A stretch of 43,112 nt of DNA, taken from the NCBI GenBank assembly GCA_017621975.1, contig JAGARW010000067.1, positions 1 to 43,112 on the forward strand. Direction: 5' to 3'. Of this stretch, positions 34,409 through 42,126 are shown piece after piece. Origin of the DNA: Lachnospiraceae bacterium (GTDB taxonomy: Bacteria > Bacillota > Clostridia > Lachnospirales > Lachnospiraceae). Positions within the stretch are counted from its first letter, which is position 1. The number at the start of each line of letters is the position of its first letter. The notes below the pieces were generated by a model, which did no database searches, was not told the origin of the DNA, and saw nothing but the letters and a program-made list of their open reading frames with translations. A program made the translations under genes and the position numbers.

Positions 34409-35794
34409 TTATGCGTTACCGAGCAGTCCGCTTAGGACAAATAAAAACGCCGTGTTCTGCGCCGGATCTTCCATGAGATCTTTTCCCGGAAGTTCCTGCT
34501 CTTCCCACCATGACACATAACAGGAGCTGTTCTGATTGCGTCCCAACAGATAATGAAAATAATTCTCAATCACCGTATTGTATTCATGGTTCGTAATAAT
34601 ATGATTGACAATGCCGATCCGCATCATCTCCCGTAAAAGCGCGTCCGCATTCTCCGTTCCTCTGCCAGAGCAGACGAAGAAGCTGTCCTCCTTGGACTGC
34701 TTTGCAATCTCTTCCGCCTCATCCATGATCTTTTTGATCAGAGCATCGCAAAGTTCCACTTCTACTTTATTTTTTGTATTCAAATAGGTCACGCCGCTCC
34801 AAAATTCCAATTCGGACAGCTTACCTGTCCGCTGCACGCACGTTTCCAAATATTCCTCTGAAAAAGCGAGATACTGCCGCCCGCCCGTTAGGCGGTATAG
34901 CTCCACGGCAGCCAGAGAACGCAGATCAGCAGGCGCCGGATTTTCCGTGGATATGCCCTTCCATGCCGCCTCTGACGCGCGAAGACATTCTCCGTAAAAT
35001 GCAGAGTCCATATTCTTTGTCAGATAGGCGTACTTTGCAAGCGCCGCCGCCCGGTAAGCGCACGCTTCTCCGCTGCCGCCCGGATTGATCTGCGCCTGAC
35101 GGATCAGCCATTCGATCTCATAACGGCACTCGTCAAGCAGATCCGCCGTCCCGTTGCCGCTTTCCGAAGTTCCCATATCGTCCGTACAGGCTGAAGGAAA
35201 CATTTCATAACAAAGCAAAAGCTGGTATAAGCTGATGCAGGCTCCTATCTCCCTGTTTTCTCCCTTTTCCTCCATCCGCCAGCCTTCTTCCGTATTCCCT
35301 CCATCGCTCCGCATCGCGTGAAGTCTGTCAAACGAGCGCTTATAAAGAGAATAGTAAAGATTATCATGAATCAGAAACGGATAAGATTCTCCATAGGTGT
35401 CGATCTGAATATAATAATTGCCGGACTGCTTTACGTCGGAAAAATCCCCGTAATAATAATATTCCGTCTCATCTTTCTCGTTCCCTTTTGCTTTTACCGT
35501 TCCGGTATACACGATTTTTCCGGTTCCGGCGTCGCGGACCGTAAAGGAAGAAGGCATCTGTTTTCCTTTAAAAACGACGATTTTGCCGCTTTCCGGCTCA
35601 TAACCGAGCCGGTCCACAATGACATTTGGAACCGCCTGCGGCACCTCATAGGACAAATTCACTTCTCCCGCAGGCAGCGCAAGGTTATATTCCGCTTCCC
35701 GCATCGCATACTCTGCGCCGAATTCTCCATTTCTGCAGCCGGCAAGCAAAACGCATATTCCAATAAAAAAAGCAATGAATCTTTGTTTTTTCAA
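34409..35794 (-). CDS. GH9-like lipoprotein, probably non-catalytic
   Basis: A 461-residue lipoprotein: signal peptide with lipobox LLAGC (Cys20), then a cellulase-N-type Ig-like domain (about 55-140: NVIVDRLGYEPESGKIVVFKG, FTVRDAGTGKIVYTG, SGNYYIQID, YPFLIHDNLYYSLYKRSFD). An all-helical domain follows with GH9-like features (TADLLDECRYEIEWLI; YFHYLLGRNQNSSCYVSWW; EDPAQNTAFLFVLSGLL). The D-A-G-D catalytic base motif, expected just before the LLDE helix, is missing, while a Glu before the last helix remains. So it is more likely a binding or structural protein than a cellulase. TTG start at 35794 with GGAGAGAACTA. It lies between an amidohydrolase and ddl-murF in one run. Confidence 0.68.
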   Translation of the reverse strand: MKKQRFIAFFIGICVLLAGCRNGEFGAEYAMREAEYNLALPAGEVNLSYEVPQAVPNVIVDRLGYEPESGKIVVFKGKQMPSSFTVRDAGTGKIVYTGTVKAKGNEKDETEYYYYGDFSDVKQSGNYYIQIDTYGESYPFLIHDNLYYSLYKRSFDRLHAMRSDGGNTEEGWRMEEKGENREIGACISLYQLLLCYEMFPSACTDDMGTSESGNGTADLLDECRYEIEWLIRQAQINPGGSGEACAYRAAALAKYAYLTKNMDSAFYGECLRASEAAWKGISTENPAPADLRSLAAVELYRLTGGRQYLAFSEEYLETCVQRTGKLSELEFWSGVTYLNTKNKVEVELCDALIKKIMDEAEEIAKQSKEDSFFVCSGRGTENADALLREMMRIGIVNHIITNHEYNTVIENYFHYLLGRNQNSSCYVSWWEEQELPGKDLMEDPAQNTAFLFVLSGLLGNA

Positions 35795-35838
35795 TAGTTC
35801 TCTCCGGTTATCGTTTGTTTACACTCCTTAACAGTATA

Positions 35839-37035
35839 CTATTTTTGCTCCGATTGGTAAACTACTTTTCCGTCAATGACCGTTGCCAGCGTATTCGTAA
35901 AAACCTCCATCGGATTTGCATCAAAGACGGCAATATCCGCATCCTTGCCCGGTTCCAGACTGCCTACGCGTTTGTCCACATTACAGATTCTGGCAGCGTT
36001 AATGGTAAGCGCGCGCAGCCCTTCAAGAAATGGCAGTCCCGCCTTGACTGCAAGCCCGGCACAAAGCGGCAGCGAAGCAATGATCGAGACCGGATGATCT
36101 GTCGTGACCGCTACCGTAACGCCGTGCGCATGCAGAATGCCCGCTGTCTTAAACGCCATATTCTGCACCTCGATCTTACTCCGGCTTGCCAGATCGGGGC
36201 CTACAATCGCAGGAAATCCGCACGCCTTGATCTCTTCCGCGATCAAATGCCCTTCGCTGCAATGGTCGAGCGTCATCTTCAGACCGAATTCCTTTGCGAT
36301 CCGAATCGCCGTAAAAATGTCGTCTGCCCGATGGACATGCGCCTTAAGCGGAATCTTTCTTTCCAATACGGGAAGCCACGCTTCATAATGAAAATCCGTT
36401 TTAAAATCCGCTCTTCCCTGTTCTTTCGTTTCCTTGTATTTGACCGCTTTAGTCAACTCCTCTCGCAGCATAGAAGCAATCGCCATACGGGTAGAAGGCG
36501 ATTTCCCCTGTCCGCTGTAATTTACCTTTGGGTTTTCCCCAAACGCTACCTTCATCGCGGCAGGCGCAAGTACGATCAGATCGTCGATTCTTCTGCCATA
36601 CGTCTTCACAAACGCAAACTGTCCGCCGACAACATTGGCGCTGCCTGGTCCGATCATTGCCGAAGTGATTCCCGCGCGCACCGCGTCTCCAAATGCGGCG
36701 TCCATACTGTTGATCGCGTCGATCGCACGAAGCTGCGGCGTGATCGGGTCGACCGTTTCGTTGCAGTCGTCTCCTTCCATTCCCTTTTTTTCTTCGGTAA
36801 TCCCCATATGGCAGTGCGCTTCTATAAGTCCCGGCATGATCCAGCCCCCGCGCGCGTCGATCAAAGTGTCCTCCCGGCTTTTTTCCCGTCCAAGCTCCGC
36901 GCACACGTCTTCATAAGAAAGACCGCCTCCAACCCATACTACTTTTCCGTCTTCCGCCGCAACACAGCCATGTTCGATACGCTCCGGCAGAGATTCCGCC
37001 ATCGGATAAATTGTTCCGTTTACAATAAAAAGCAT
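35839..37035 (-). CDS. Metal-dependent amidohydrolase (imidazolonepropionase-like)
   Basis: A TIM-barrel hydrolase of 398 residues. Metal-ligand motifs are complete: GLIEAHCHMGI (HxH), PLKAHVHRADDI, MTLDHCSEGH and the catalytic Asp in VTTDHPVS. The C-terminal GSLEPGKDADIAVFD is typical of the amidohydrolase superfamily composite domain. Substrate cannot be inferred; the group contains cyclic amide hydrolases and dipeptidases. ATG 37035 has GAGGTGATAGT; the start codon sits in the arm of an 11-bp inverted repeat. It lies 50 bp after the LytM gene. The stop is TAG. Confidence 0.85.
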   Translation of the reverse strand: MLFIVNGTIYPMAESLPERIEHGCVAAEDGKVVWVGGGLSYEDVCAELGREKSREDTLIDARGGWIMPGLIEAHCHMGITEEKKGMEGDDCNETVDPITPQLRAIDAINSMDAAFGDAVRAGITSAMIGPGSANVVGGQFAFVKTYGRRIDDLIVLAPAAMKVAFGENPKVNYSGQGKSPSTRMAIASMLREELTKAVKYKETKEQGRADFKTDFHYEAWLPVLERKIPLKAHVHRADDIFTAIRIAKEFGLKMTLDHCSEGHLIAEEIKACGFPAIVGPDLASRSKIEVQNMAFKTAGILHAHGVTVAVTTDHPVSIIASLPLCAGLAVKAGLPFLEGLRALTINAARICNVDKRVGSLEPGKDADIAVFDANPMEVFTNTLATVIDGKVVYQSEQK

Positions 37036-37071
37036 ACTATCACCTCTTTCCATCAGTGAAATAGTATGCTT
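37030..37071 (-). promoter_or_regulatory. 11-bp stem that includes the amidohydrolase start codon
   Basis: AAGCATACTAT (37030-37040) and ATAGTATGCTT (37061-37071) are perfect inverted arms. On the minus strand the ribosome site GAGGTG is in the loop and ATG is inside the 3' arm, so the stem could reduce initiation. Confidence 0.5.
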
Positions 37072-37085
37072 CTTCTACGTTCCTT

Positions 37086-38048
37086 TTATTCGAGACAGCT
37101 CAGCGGATTGACCGGCGTACCGTCCTTTGTCAGTTTAAAATAAATATTTGCGCCTTCCACGCTGTAGTATTTTGTTGGCGAGGCAACCGTACCGATCACA
37201 TCGCCTTCGCTGACGACGTCTCCCTGCATCACCGAAATGTCGTCGAGCTGCCCGTATGTCAGTTCATAGCCGTTGCCAATATCCACCGTTACGGCATGCC
37301 CGATCTGTGCGTCTTCAAACACAGAGAGCACCTTCCCGTCTGCGGAAGCGGTAATATTCTCTCCTTCTGAGGCGGCGATGACGATTGCCGGACTGTATCT
37401 GTACTGCTGCAGCGTTGGGAAATATACCGTCTTGTCCATACTGTAATTGATGAGCACATTTCCCGCCACCGGCCAGCTCAAATTATCTTTTTCCTGAAAG
37501 GATAACGCTCTGGCGGCTTCCGAAGCCGTTTCCTGCACGGCGTCCGTATTCTCTTTCCCAGAGTTCTCCTTCGTATTTGTGTCAGCCTTTGCCGTCTCTC
37601 CTACCTCGTCGTCTGCTGTTTCGGCAGCGATTTCCTTATTTGCCGCTTCTTCGCCGATGCTTCCGGCCGGCGTTTCCGGCTGACCGGCATCTGCCGTCAT
37701 GGCGTCTGCTTCACCGGCGGCTTTTTTCGCCGTTTCCGGCTTTTTCACATCCCACGGATTCGTTACGTCTCCGGAGGAAGCCTCTTGGAAATTCGGATCA
37801 TAATCGAGATCATTGCCCGCGGCAGAAATCTCTGCATCCTTTTCCTCTTCGATCGACTTTGCGATCTCCTTTGTCTTGTCCTCGGTCTTCTTTTCCAGAG
37901 TGCTCATATCTACGACATAACCGTCTTTTTCCGCATTATTCTTTTCTTTTACATAGAAACCGGTCATGGTAAGCGCTGTCAGAACGAATACCGAAGAAAC
38001 CAACATAATGATTCTTTCTTTTCTCATTGTGGAACGATTCCTTCTCAT
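37086..38048 (-). CDS. SpoIIQ-like LytM (M23) protein lacking catalytic residues
   Basis: A 320-residue membrane protein with one N-terminal helix (about residues 9-29), a long acidic, Ala/Glu/Thr-rich linker (about 45-180) and a C-terminal LytM fold (about 190-318). The M23 zinc and catalytic residues are absent: the H-x-G-x-D position reads SPAIVIAA, the Y-G-H position reads TYGQLDD and the final H-x-H position reads NIYFKL. SpoIIQ proteins, some also degenerate, connect the forespore to the mother cell during engulfment, so a structural role fits. ATG 38048 follows GAGGTGATAAGC; a GTG at 38057 is possible. It is preceded by the calcium-binding-domain gene. Confidence 0.75.
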   Translation of the reverse strand: MRRNRSTMRKERIIMLVSSVFVLTALTMTGFYVKEKNNAEKDGYVVDMSTLEKKTEDKTKEIAKSIEEEKDAEISAAGNDLDYDPNFQEASSGDVTNPWDVKKPETAKKAAGEADAMTADAGQPETPAGSIGEEAANKEIAAETADDEVGETAKADTNTKENSGKENTDAVQETASEAARALSFQEKDNLSWPVAGNVLINYSMDKTVYFPTLQQYRYSPAIVIAASEGENITASADGKVLSVFEDAQIGHAVTVDIGNGYELTYGQLDDISVMQGDVVSEGDVIGTVASPTKYYSVEGANIYFKLTKDGTPVNPLSCLE

Positions 38049-38109
38049 GCTTATCACCTCATTCCTAGTCTTACCACTTCCGGCTCCTTTATTCAGTTTT
38101 TCCTTTTTT

Positions 38110-39204
38110 TCAACGCGCCATATCTACATGCTGCACCGTTCCGACATTCCCGTTTTCATATAAGAAAATCCCTGTGCTGCGTATGATAGCGTTTGTCTTG
38201 TTATCCTCCATAGAATTTAGCGAAAACTCCGTCGATTGATGCTGCAGGGCGATCGCTCCGACGCCTTTTTCTGAAATATGATACAGCCGGTCCTTCCCGT
38301 TTTCATCCTTTGTCCAGATCAGCAGCTTATCCCATATCTCATCGTCTTCATCGATCCAGCCGTTTCCGTCGTCGTCATACTGCGCCAGATCGGCAAACCC
38401 GTTTCCTGACTTCGGTCCGAACAGTTCGTTTCCGTCATTGATCTTTCCGTCGCCGTTTTTGTCGACAGCCAGATAACCGCTGCCCGCATTCAGCTCCGAC
38501 ACCTCGTCCAGAATCCCGTCGCCGTCGATATCAAATAAGAATTTCTGATCGGACACCGACGCGATACCGCCGTCCAAATTGATGACGAGCGGGTCGCACG
38601 TATTCACGTTCCGGTACATCATTTCATAGCTTTGTTCATAGGTTTCCTGAAAGCTCCGGCTCATCTCCATCTCCAAATTAAATTCAATTTTTCTGCCGTC
38701 CGCTGTCACAACACTGCCCGTCGTCTGAAAAGACGTCGCCTCCGACTCCATATAAGTTTCGCTGAAATGAGCGGAAAGCACCGTTGTAGAGATACTCCTG
38801 TCGGATATATCCGCTGTGCCGTTCTCAGACGCGCTTTCTGATACATCCGTTTCTTCCTCCCGATTTGTCTGCTTTTTCCCTTTGTCAAACAGCTGCATCA
38901 AATAACGGATACACTGTTGGCGAATACGGTCAAGCGCTTCCATCTCATCCCTGAGCGACACCTTTTGGATGTTCGGAAGCTTAAAACGGTTCTGCAGATC
39001 GAGCATTGCCTCTTCCTTGTTGTCTGTCCCCGTCTTTGTTTCTTCTTCATTGCTGCCAAGCAGCATGCCTCGGAAAGTCAGGCTTCCTTCCCTTCTTTCC
39101 AAAATCCCGGCATAAGTCTGGCTCGTAAAGCCCGCCGTCTTTTTTGTTGCAGAAGCGTAGCTTCTGGCGGAATCCATTCCTATTGTGCTGGAACTAATTC
39201 GCAA
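38110..39204 (-). CDS. Protein with RTX-type calcium-binding (Asp/Asn-rich) C-terminal domain
   Basis: The proposed start is TTG 39204 (GGGGG six bases before), giving 364 residues that begin RISSSTIGMDSARSYASATK. The frame is open another 133 codons, but that part is repeat copy 3 and flanks. The middle is charged and low in features. The C-terminal part (from about residue 240) reads DPLVINLDGGI, FDIDGDGILDEV, LAVDKNGDGKINDGNELFG, YDDDGNGWIDEDDEIW, LLIWTKDENG. This order of motifs is the compact domain seen beside RTX and other calcium-binding proteins, mainly of Proteobacteria. Calcium binding is therefore likely. No signal peptide is seen. It heads the run leading to the LytM gene, 61 bp away. 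Confidence 0.7.
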   Translation of the reverse strand: MRISSSTIGMDSARSYASATKKTAGFTSQTYAGILERREGSLTFRGMLLGSNEEETKTGTDNKEEAMLDLQNRFKLPNIQKVSLRDEMEALDRIRQQCIRYLMQLFDKGKKQTNREEETDVSESASENGTADISDRSISTTVLSAHFSETYMESEATSFQTTGSVVTADGRKIEFNLEMEMSRSFQETYEQSYEMMYRNVNTCDPLVINLDGGIASVSDQKFLFDIDGDGILDEVSELNAGSGYLAVDKNGDGKINDGNELFGPKSGNGFADLAQYDDDGNGWIDEDDEIWDKLLIWTKDENGKDRLYHISEKGVGAIALQHQSTEFSLNSMEDNKTNAIIRSTGIFLYENGNVGTVQHVDMAR

Positions 39205-39273
39205 TCTTATCCCCCGTTTCCCTGACAGAACCAAAACGTAGCGCTCGTTTCCGCCGGGTTTCGGATATCGGGA

Positions 39274-39550
39274 GCCTTTTTTCAAGCTAGTGACGTCAAA
39301 CTGCGTAATATATTTCGTTTCTTGTTCCGGGCTGCGGATATAAGTCTTTCTAAGTGTTCCGGCGATGCGCTTAGATGGGCGACGCAAACGGCTCAGATTC
39401 GCCATCCATGGCTCAGATTCGCCTTTTTCGGACATCGTGTCCGAAAATTGCTGCAAATGCGACGGGACACTAAGAAAGTCTAATATCCTTCGCAGGCACA
39501 GGAAACAAAATATATTGCCGCAGTTTAACAAAATCAGTTTTGAAAAAGGC
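39274..39550. repeat. Long imperfect palindromic element, copy 3
   Basis: It lies 70 bp upstream of the calcium-binding-domain gene in a 586-bp gap. The outer arms GCCTTTTTTCAAG and its mirrored GTTTTGAAAAAGGC extend further than in copy 1. The block GTCAAACTGCG pairs with CGCAGTTTAAC. H1 has the conserved 20-nt loop (39397-39416), but its stem is degraded to three pairs plus one. H2 is CGGACA-TCG-TGTCCG (39429-39443). Base for base it is close to copy 1. Confidence 0.85.
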
Positions 39551-39580
39551 TTCGACATCCAAAATCCAACAGAATACGGC

Positions 39581-39648
39581 TTTTTTATTTCATAGGAACA
39601 CAACTTTCGTGCAAAACAAAATGGAGTAATTTCCTATGAAATAAAAAA
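39581..39648. repeat. Perfect 18-bp inverted repeat next to a terminator
   Basis: TTTTTTATTTCATAGGAA (39581-39598) and its exact complement (39631-39648) flank 32 nt. The right arm shares its A/T run with the terminator at 39643-39687. It could act as a second terminator in either direction, or be the ends of a small element. Confidence 0.8.
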
Positions 39649-39687
39649 CGGTATCTGGCAGGGGAGCTCTCTCCCCTGTCAAATACC
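39643..39687 (-). terminator. Rho-independent terminator after the aconitase-family gene
   Basis: On the minus strand GGTATTTGACAGGGGAG pairs with CTCCCCTGCCAGATACC (about two mismatches), followed by GTTTTTT. It is about 105 bp after the stop codon of the hydratase. Confidence 0.88.
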
Positions 39688-39790
39688 ATCCGTGGTCTGT
39701 CAGTATTGATATTTCGGAAAAGCACATCGGCCGCATGTGCCTCTCTGTACCTACTATATCGGCAAAACGGTTAAAAAGTTTAGCTTCCGT

Positions 39791-42094
39791 TTAAATTCGG
39801 TTATAATTGATGAGACAGCCTTTTAAAATGATCTCGCGCTCTTCCGCCGTCATCTCGCCGAGGCGGAGCGTAAACGGCTGCAGACCTCCGTCCTTTACAA
39901 CATAAGCCGTGATCTCGCGCTTTGCCTCCTCCACTGCCTTTCTGATCTCCGGAATGAATAAATAATCGAGATTTTGGAACGGCAGCTCGCCCTCGTCGAT
40001 CAAAAACGGCAGCATGCCCCAATTCATTAGGTTAGAGCGGTAACGCTTCGTTGCATATTCATTTGCAATGTTCGCCCATCCGCCAAGCACCTTCTGGCAG
40101 GAAGCCGCCTGCTCTCTTGCAGAGCCGTCGCCCGGTTTCACGGCAAAGATCACAGAGCCAAAGCCGATCTCCTTGGGAGGAAACTCCGCAAATTCCCTGT
40201 CCGGGAACGCGGCGCCAACCGTTTCGAGTACCGGACGCAGCTCCGGAACCATTTCTACCGGATCTTCTCCCGCCTCGACCGCTTTCTGCGCTTTCTGAAT
40301 CTCCTTTGCGCGTCCCACATACATCGGGTCCTTTCTGGAGAGCGCAAATTCTGCCAGTCCGAGCGGATTGGAACGATAGGACGACGTCTCTCCCGAAGGA
40401 ATCAGCTCGTCCGTCGTCGTGACCGGATCGTGAATCTCCGATACGACTTTCAGCACCAGATCTTCCGGCAGCGCGCTCATTTCCGGCCAATCCTTGATAT
40501 TCGGGCCAAGCTGTATCTCTACGGACGGGTCTGCAACGCCCTTGGAATCGAAGACACGGTTTTTGTAAATATTAGAATCAAAATAATATTTGTATTGGTT
40601 CAATGTCCCGTCGAACTCTGTCGCAGGCGTCAGCACGCCCTTGTTCGCCGCCGTCGCCGCGATCGATCTCGCGTCCATCAGCGCTACGGAAGCGATCTGA
40701 CCGCTCTGCAGCTTAGAACCCTCGCGGTTCGGGAAGTTCCGCGTCGAATGGCGGATGCTGAACGCATTGTTCGCCGGCGTATCGCCCGCGCCGAAGCACG
40801 GTCCGCAGAACGCCGTTTTCAGCACAGCGCCCGTTTCCAGAAGCGCCGCCGCGCAGCCGTTTTTAATGAGTTCCATATAAATCGGCGTGGACGCCGGATA
40901 AACGCTCAGCGTAAAGCCGCCGTCGCCGATGCTTACGCCTTTTAAGATGTCAGCCGCCGCGCAGATATTTTCAAAGCCGCCGCCCGCGCAGCCGGCAATG
41001 ATACCCTGATCGACATGGAATTTTCCGTCCCATACCTTATCCTTCAGCGAATAGTCCACCGCACCGTCCAGACTGACAAGCGCGCGTTTCTCTACATCCG
41101 CGAGCACATCGGAAAGGTTGCGGTTGACTTCGTCGATCGTATACGTATTGCTCGGATGGAACGGCATCGCGATCATCGGCTCTACCTGATCCAGATCGAC
41201 CGTGACAACGCCGTCATAATAAGCGACCTCGCCCGGCGCAAGATAAGCAAACTCCTGCGTTCTGCCGTGGATCTCATAAAATTCTCTGATCGTATCGTCT
41301 GTCTTCCAAATAGATGACAGGCATGTCGTTTCTGTTGTCATAACGTCGATACCGATCCTGAAATCAGCGCTCAGCTTCTCTACGCCCGGTCCGACAAACT
41401 CCATGACCTTATTATTGACATAACCGTTTCCAAATACCGCGCCAATGATTGCCAGCGCCACGTCCTGAGGTCCGACGCCTCGTTTCGGCTCGCCTTTCAG
41501 GTAGACCGCCACGACCTGAGGCATATTGATATCATATGTCTGGTTCAAAAGCTGTTTTACAAGCTCCGGTCCGCCTTCGCCCATCGCCATCGTACCGAGC
41601 GCACCATAACGCGTATGGCTGTCGGAGCCGAGAATCATTTTGCCGCCGCCTGCCAGCATCTCTCTGGCAAACTGGTGAATGACCGCCTGATGAGGCGGTA
41701 CATAAATACCGCCGTATTTTTTCGCGCAGGAAAGCCCAAACATATGATCGTCTTCATTGATCGTGCCGCCGACTGCGCAAAGCGAATTGTGGCAGTTCGT
41801 CAGTACGTAGGGCATCGGGAACTTTTCCAGACCGGACGCTCTCGCCGTCTGGATGATCCCTACGAATGTAATGTCATGGGAAGTCAGCTTGTCAAAACGA
41901 ATCTTCAGCTTCTGCATATTGCCGGACGTATTATGGCTTTCCAGAATGCCATAAGCGATCGACTGTTTTGCCGCTTCCTCTTTTGTCACGGTTTTTCCCG
42001 TCAAGCTTTCAATTTCTCTGAGCGCTTCGGGGGAATCCTCTATGATGTTTGTTCCATTTACAAGATAAGCGCCGCCGGTAGATAACTTTACCAT
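39791..42094 (-). CDS. Aconitase-family hydratase (YbhJ-like)
   Basis: A [4Fe-4S] hydratase of 767 residues, near the length of aconitase. [21 protein letters not shown] matches the aconitase substrate motif; the cluster cysteines are expected in [13 protein letters not shown] and [18 protein letters not shown]-terminal swivelling domain carries [20 protein letters not shown], the R-S-N and N-W-G-M set found in aconitases. The substrate is not known; enzymes of this subgroup are divergent from citrate-cycle aconitase. ATG 42094 with GGAGGAAACG is preferred over ATG 42106. It follows glycogen phosphorylase by 32 bp and ends in a terminator. Confidence 0.85.
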   Translation of the reverse strand: MVKLSTGGAYLVNGTNIIEDSPEALREIESLTGKTVTKEEAAKQSIAYGILESHNTSGNMQKLKIRFDKLTSHDITFVGIIQTARASGLEKFPMPYVLTNCHNSLCAVGGTINEDDHMFGLSCAKKYGGIYVPPHQAVIHQFAREMLAGGGKMILGSDSHTRYGALGTMAMGEGGPELVKQLLNQTYDINMPQVVAVYLKGEPKRGVGPQDVALAIIGAVFGNGYVNNKVMEFVGPGVEKLSADFRIGIDVMTTETTCLSSIWKTDDTIREFYEIHGRTQEFAYLAPGEVAYYDGVVTVDLDQVEPMIAMPFHPSNTYTIDEVNRNLSDVLADVEKRALVSLDGAVDYSLKDKVWDGKFHVDQGIIAGCAGGGFENICAAADILKGVSIGDGGFTLSVYPASTPIYMELIKNGCAAALLETGAVLKTAFCGPCFGAGDTPANNAFSIRHSTRNFPNREGSKLQSGQIASVALMDARSIAATAANKGVLTPATEFDGTLNQYKYYFDSNIYKNRVFDSKGVADPSVEIQLGPNIKDWPEMSALPEDLVLKVVSEIHDPVTTTDELIPSGETSSYRSNPLGLAEFALSRKDPMYVGRAKEIQKAQKAVEAGEDPVEMVPELRPVLETVGAAFPDREFAEFPPKEIGFGSVIFAVKPGDGSAREQAASCQKVLGGWANIANEYATKRYRSNLMNWGMLPFLIDEGELPFQNLDYLFIPEIRKAVEEAKREITAYVVKDGGLQPFTLRLGEMTAEEREIILKGCLINYNRI

Positions 42095-42109
42095 CGTTTC
42101 CTCCATTCT

Positions 42110-42124
42110 GAAGCGTTTCCGCTC
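42110..42124 (-). promoter_or_regulatory. Tetraloop hairpin between glgP and the hydratase gene
   Basis: GAGCG-GAAA-CGCTTC lies in the 32-bp intercistronic gap and is followed by GAATGGAGG, closely like the leader of ddl. Confidence 0.5.
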
Positions 42125-42126
42125 GT

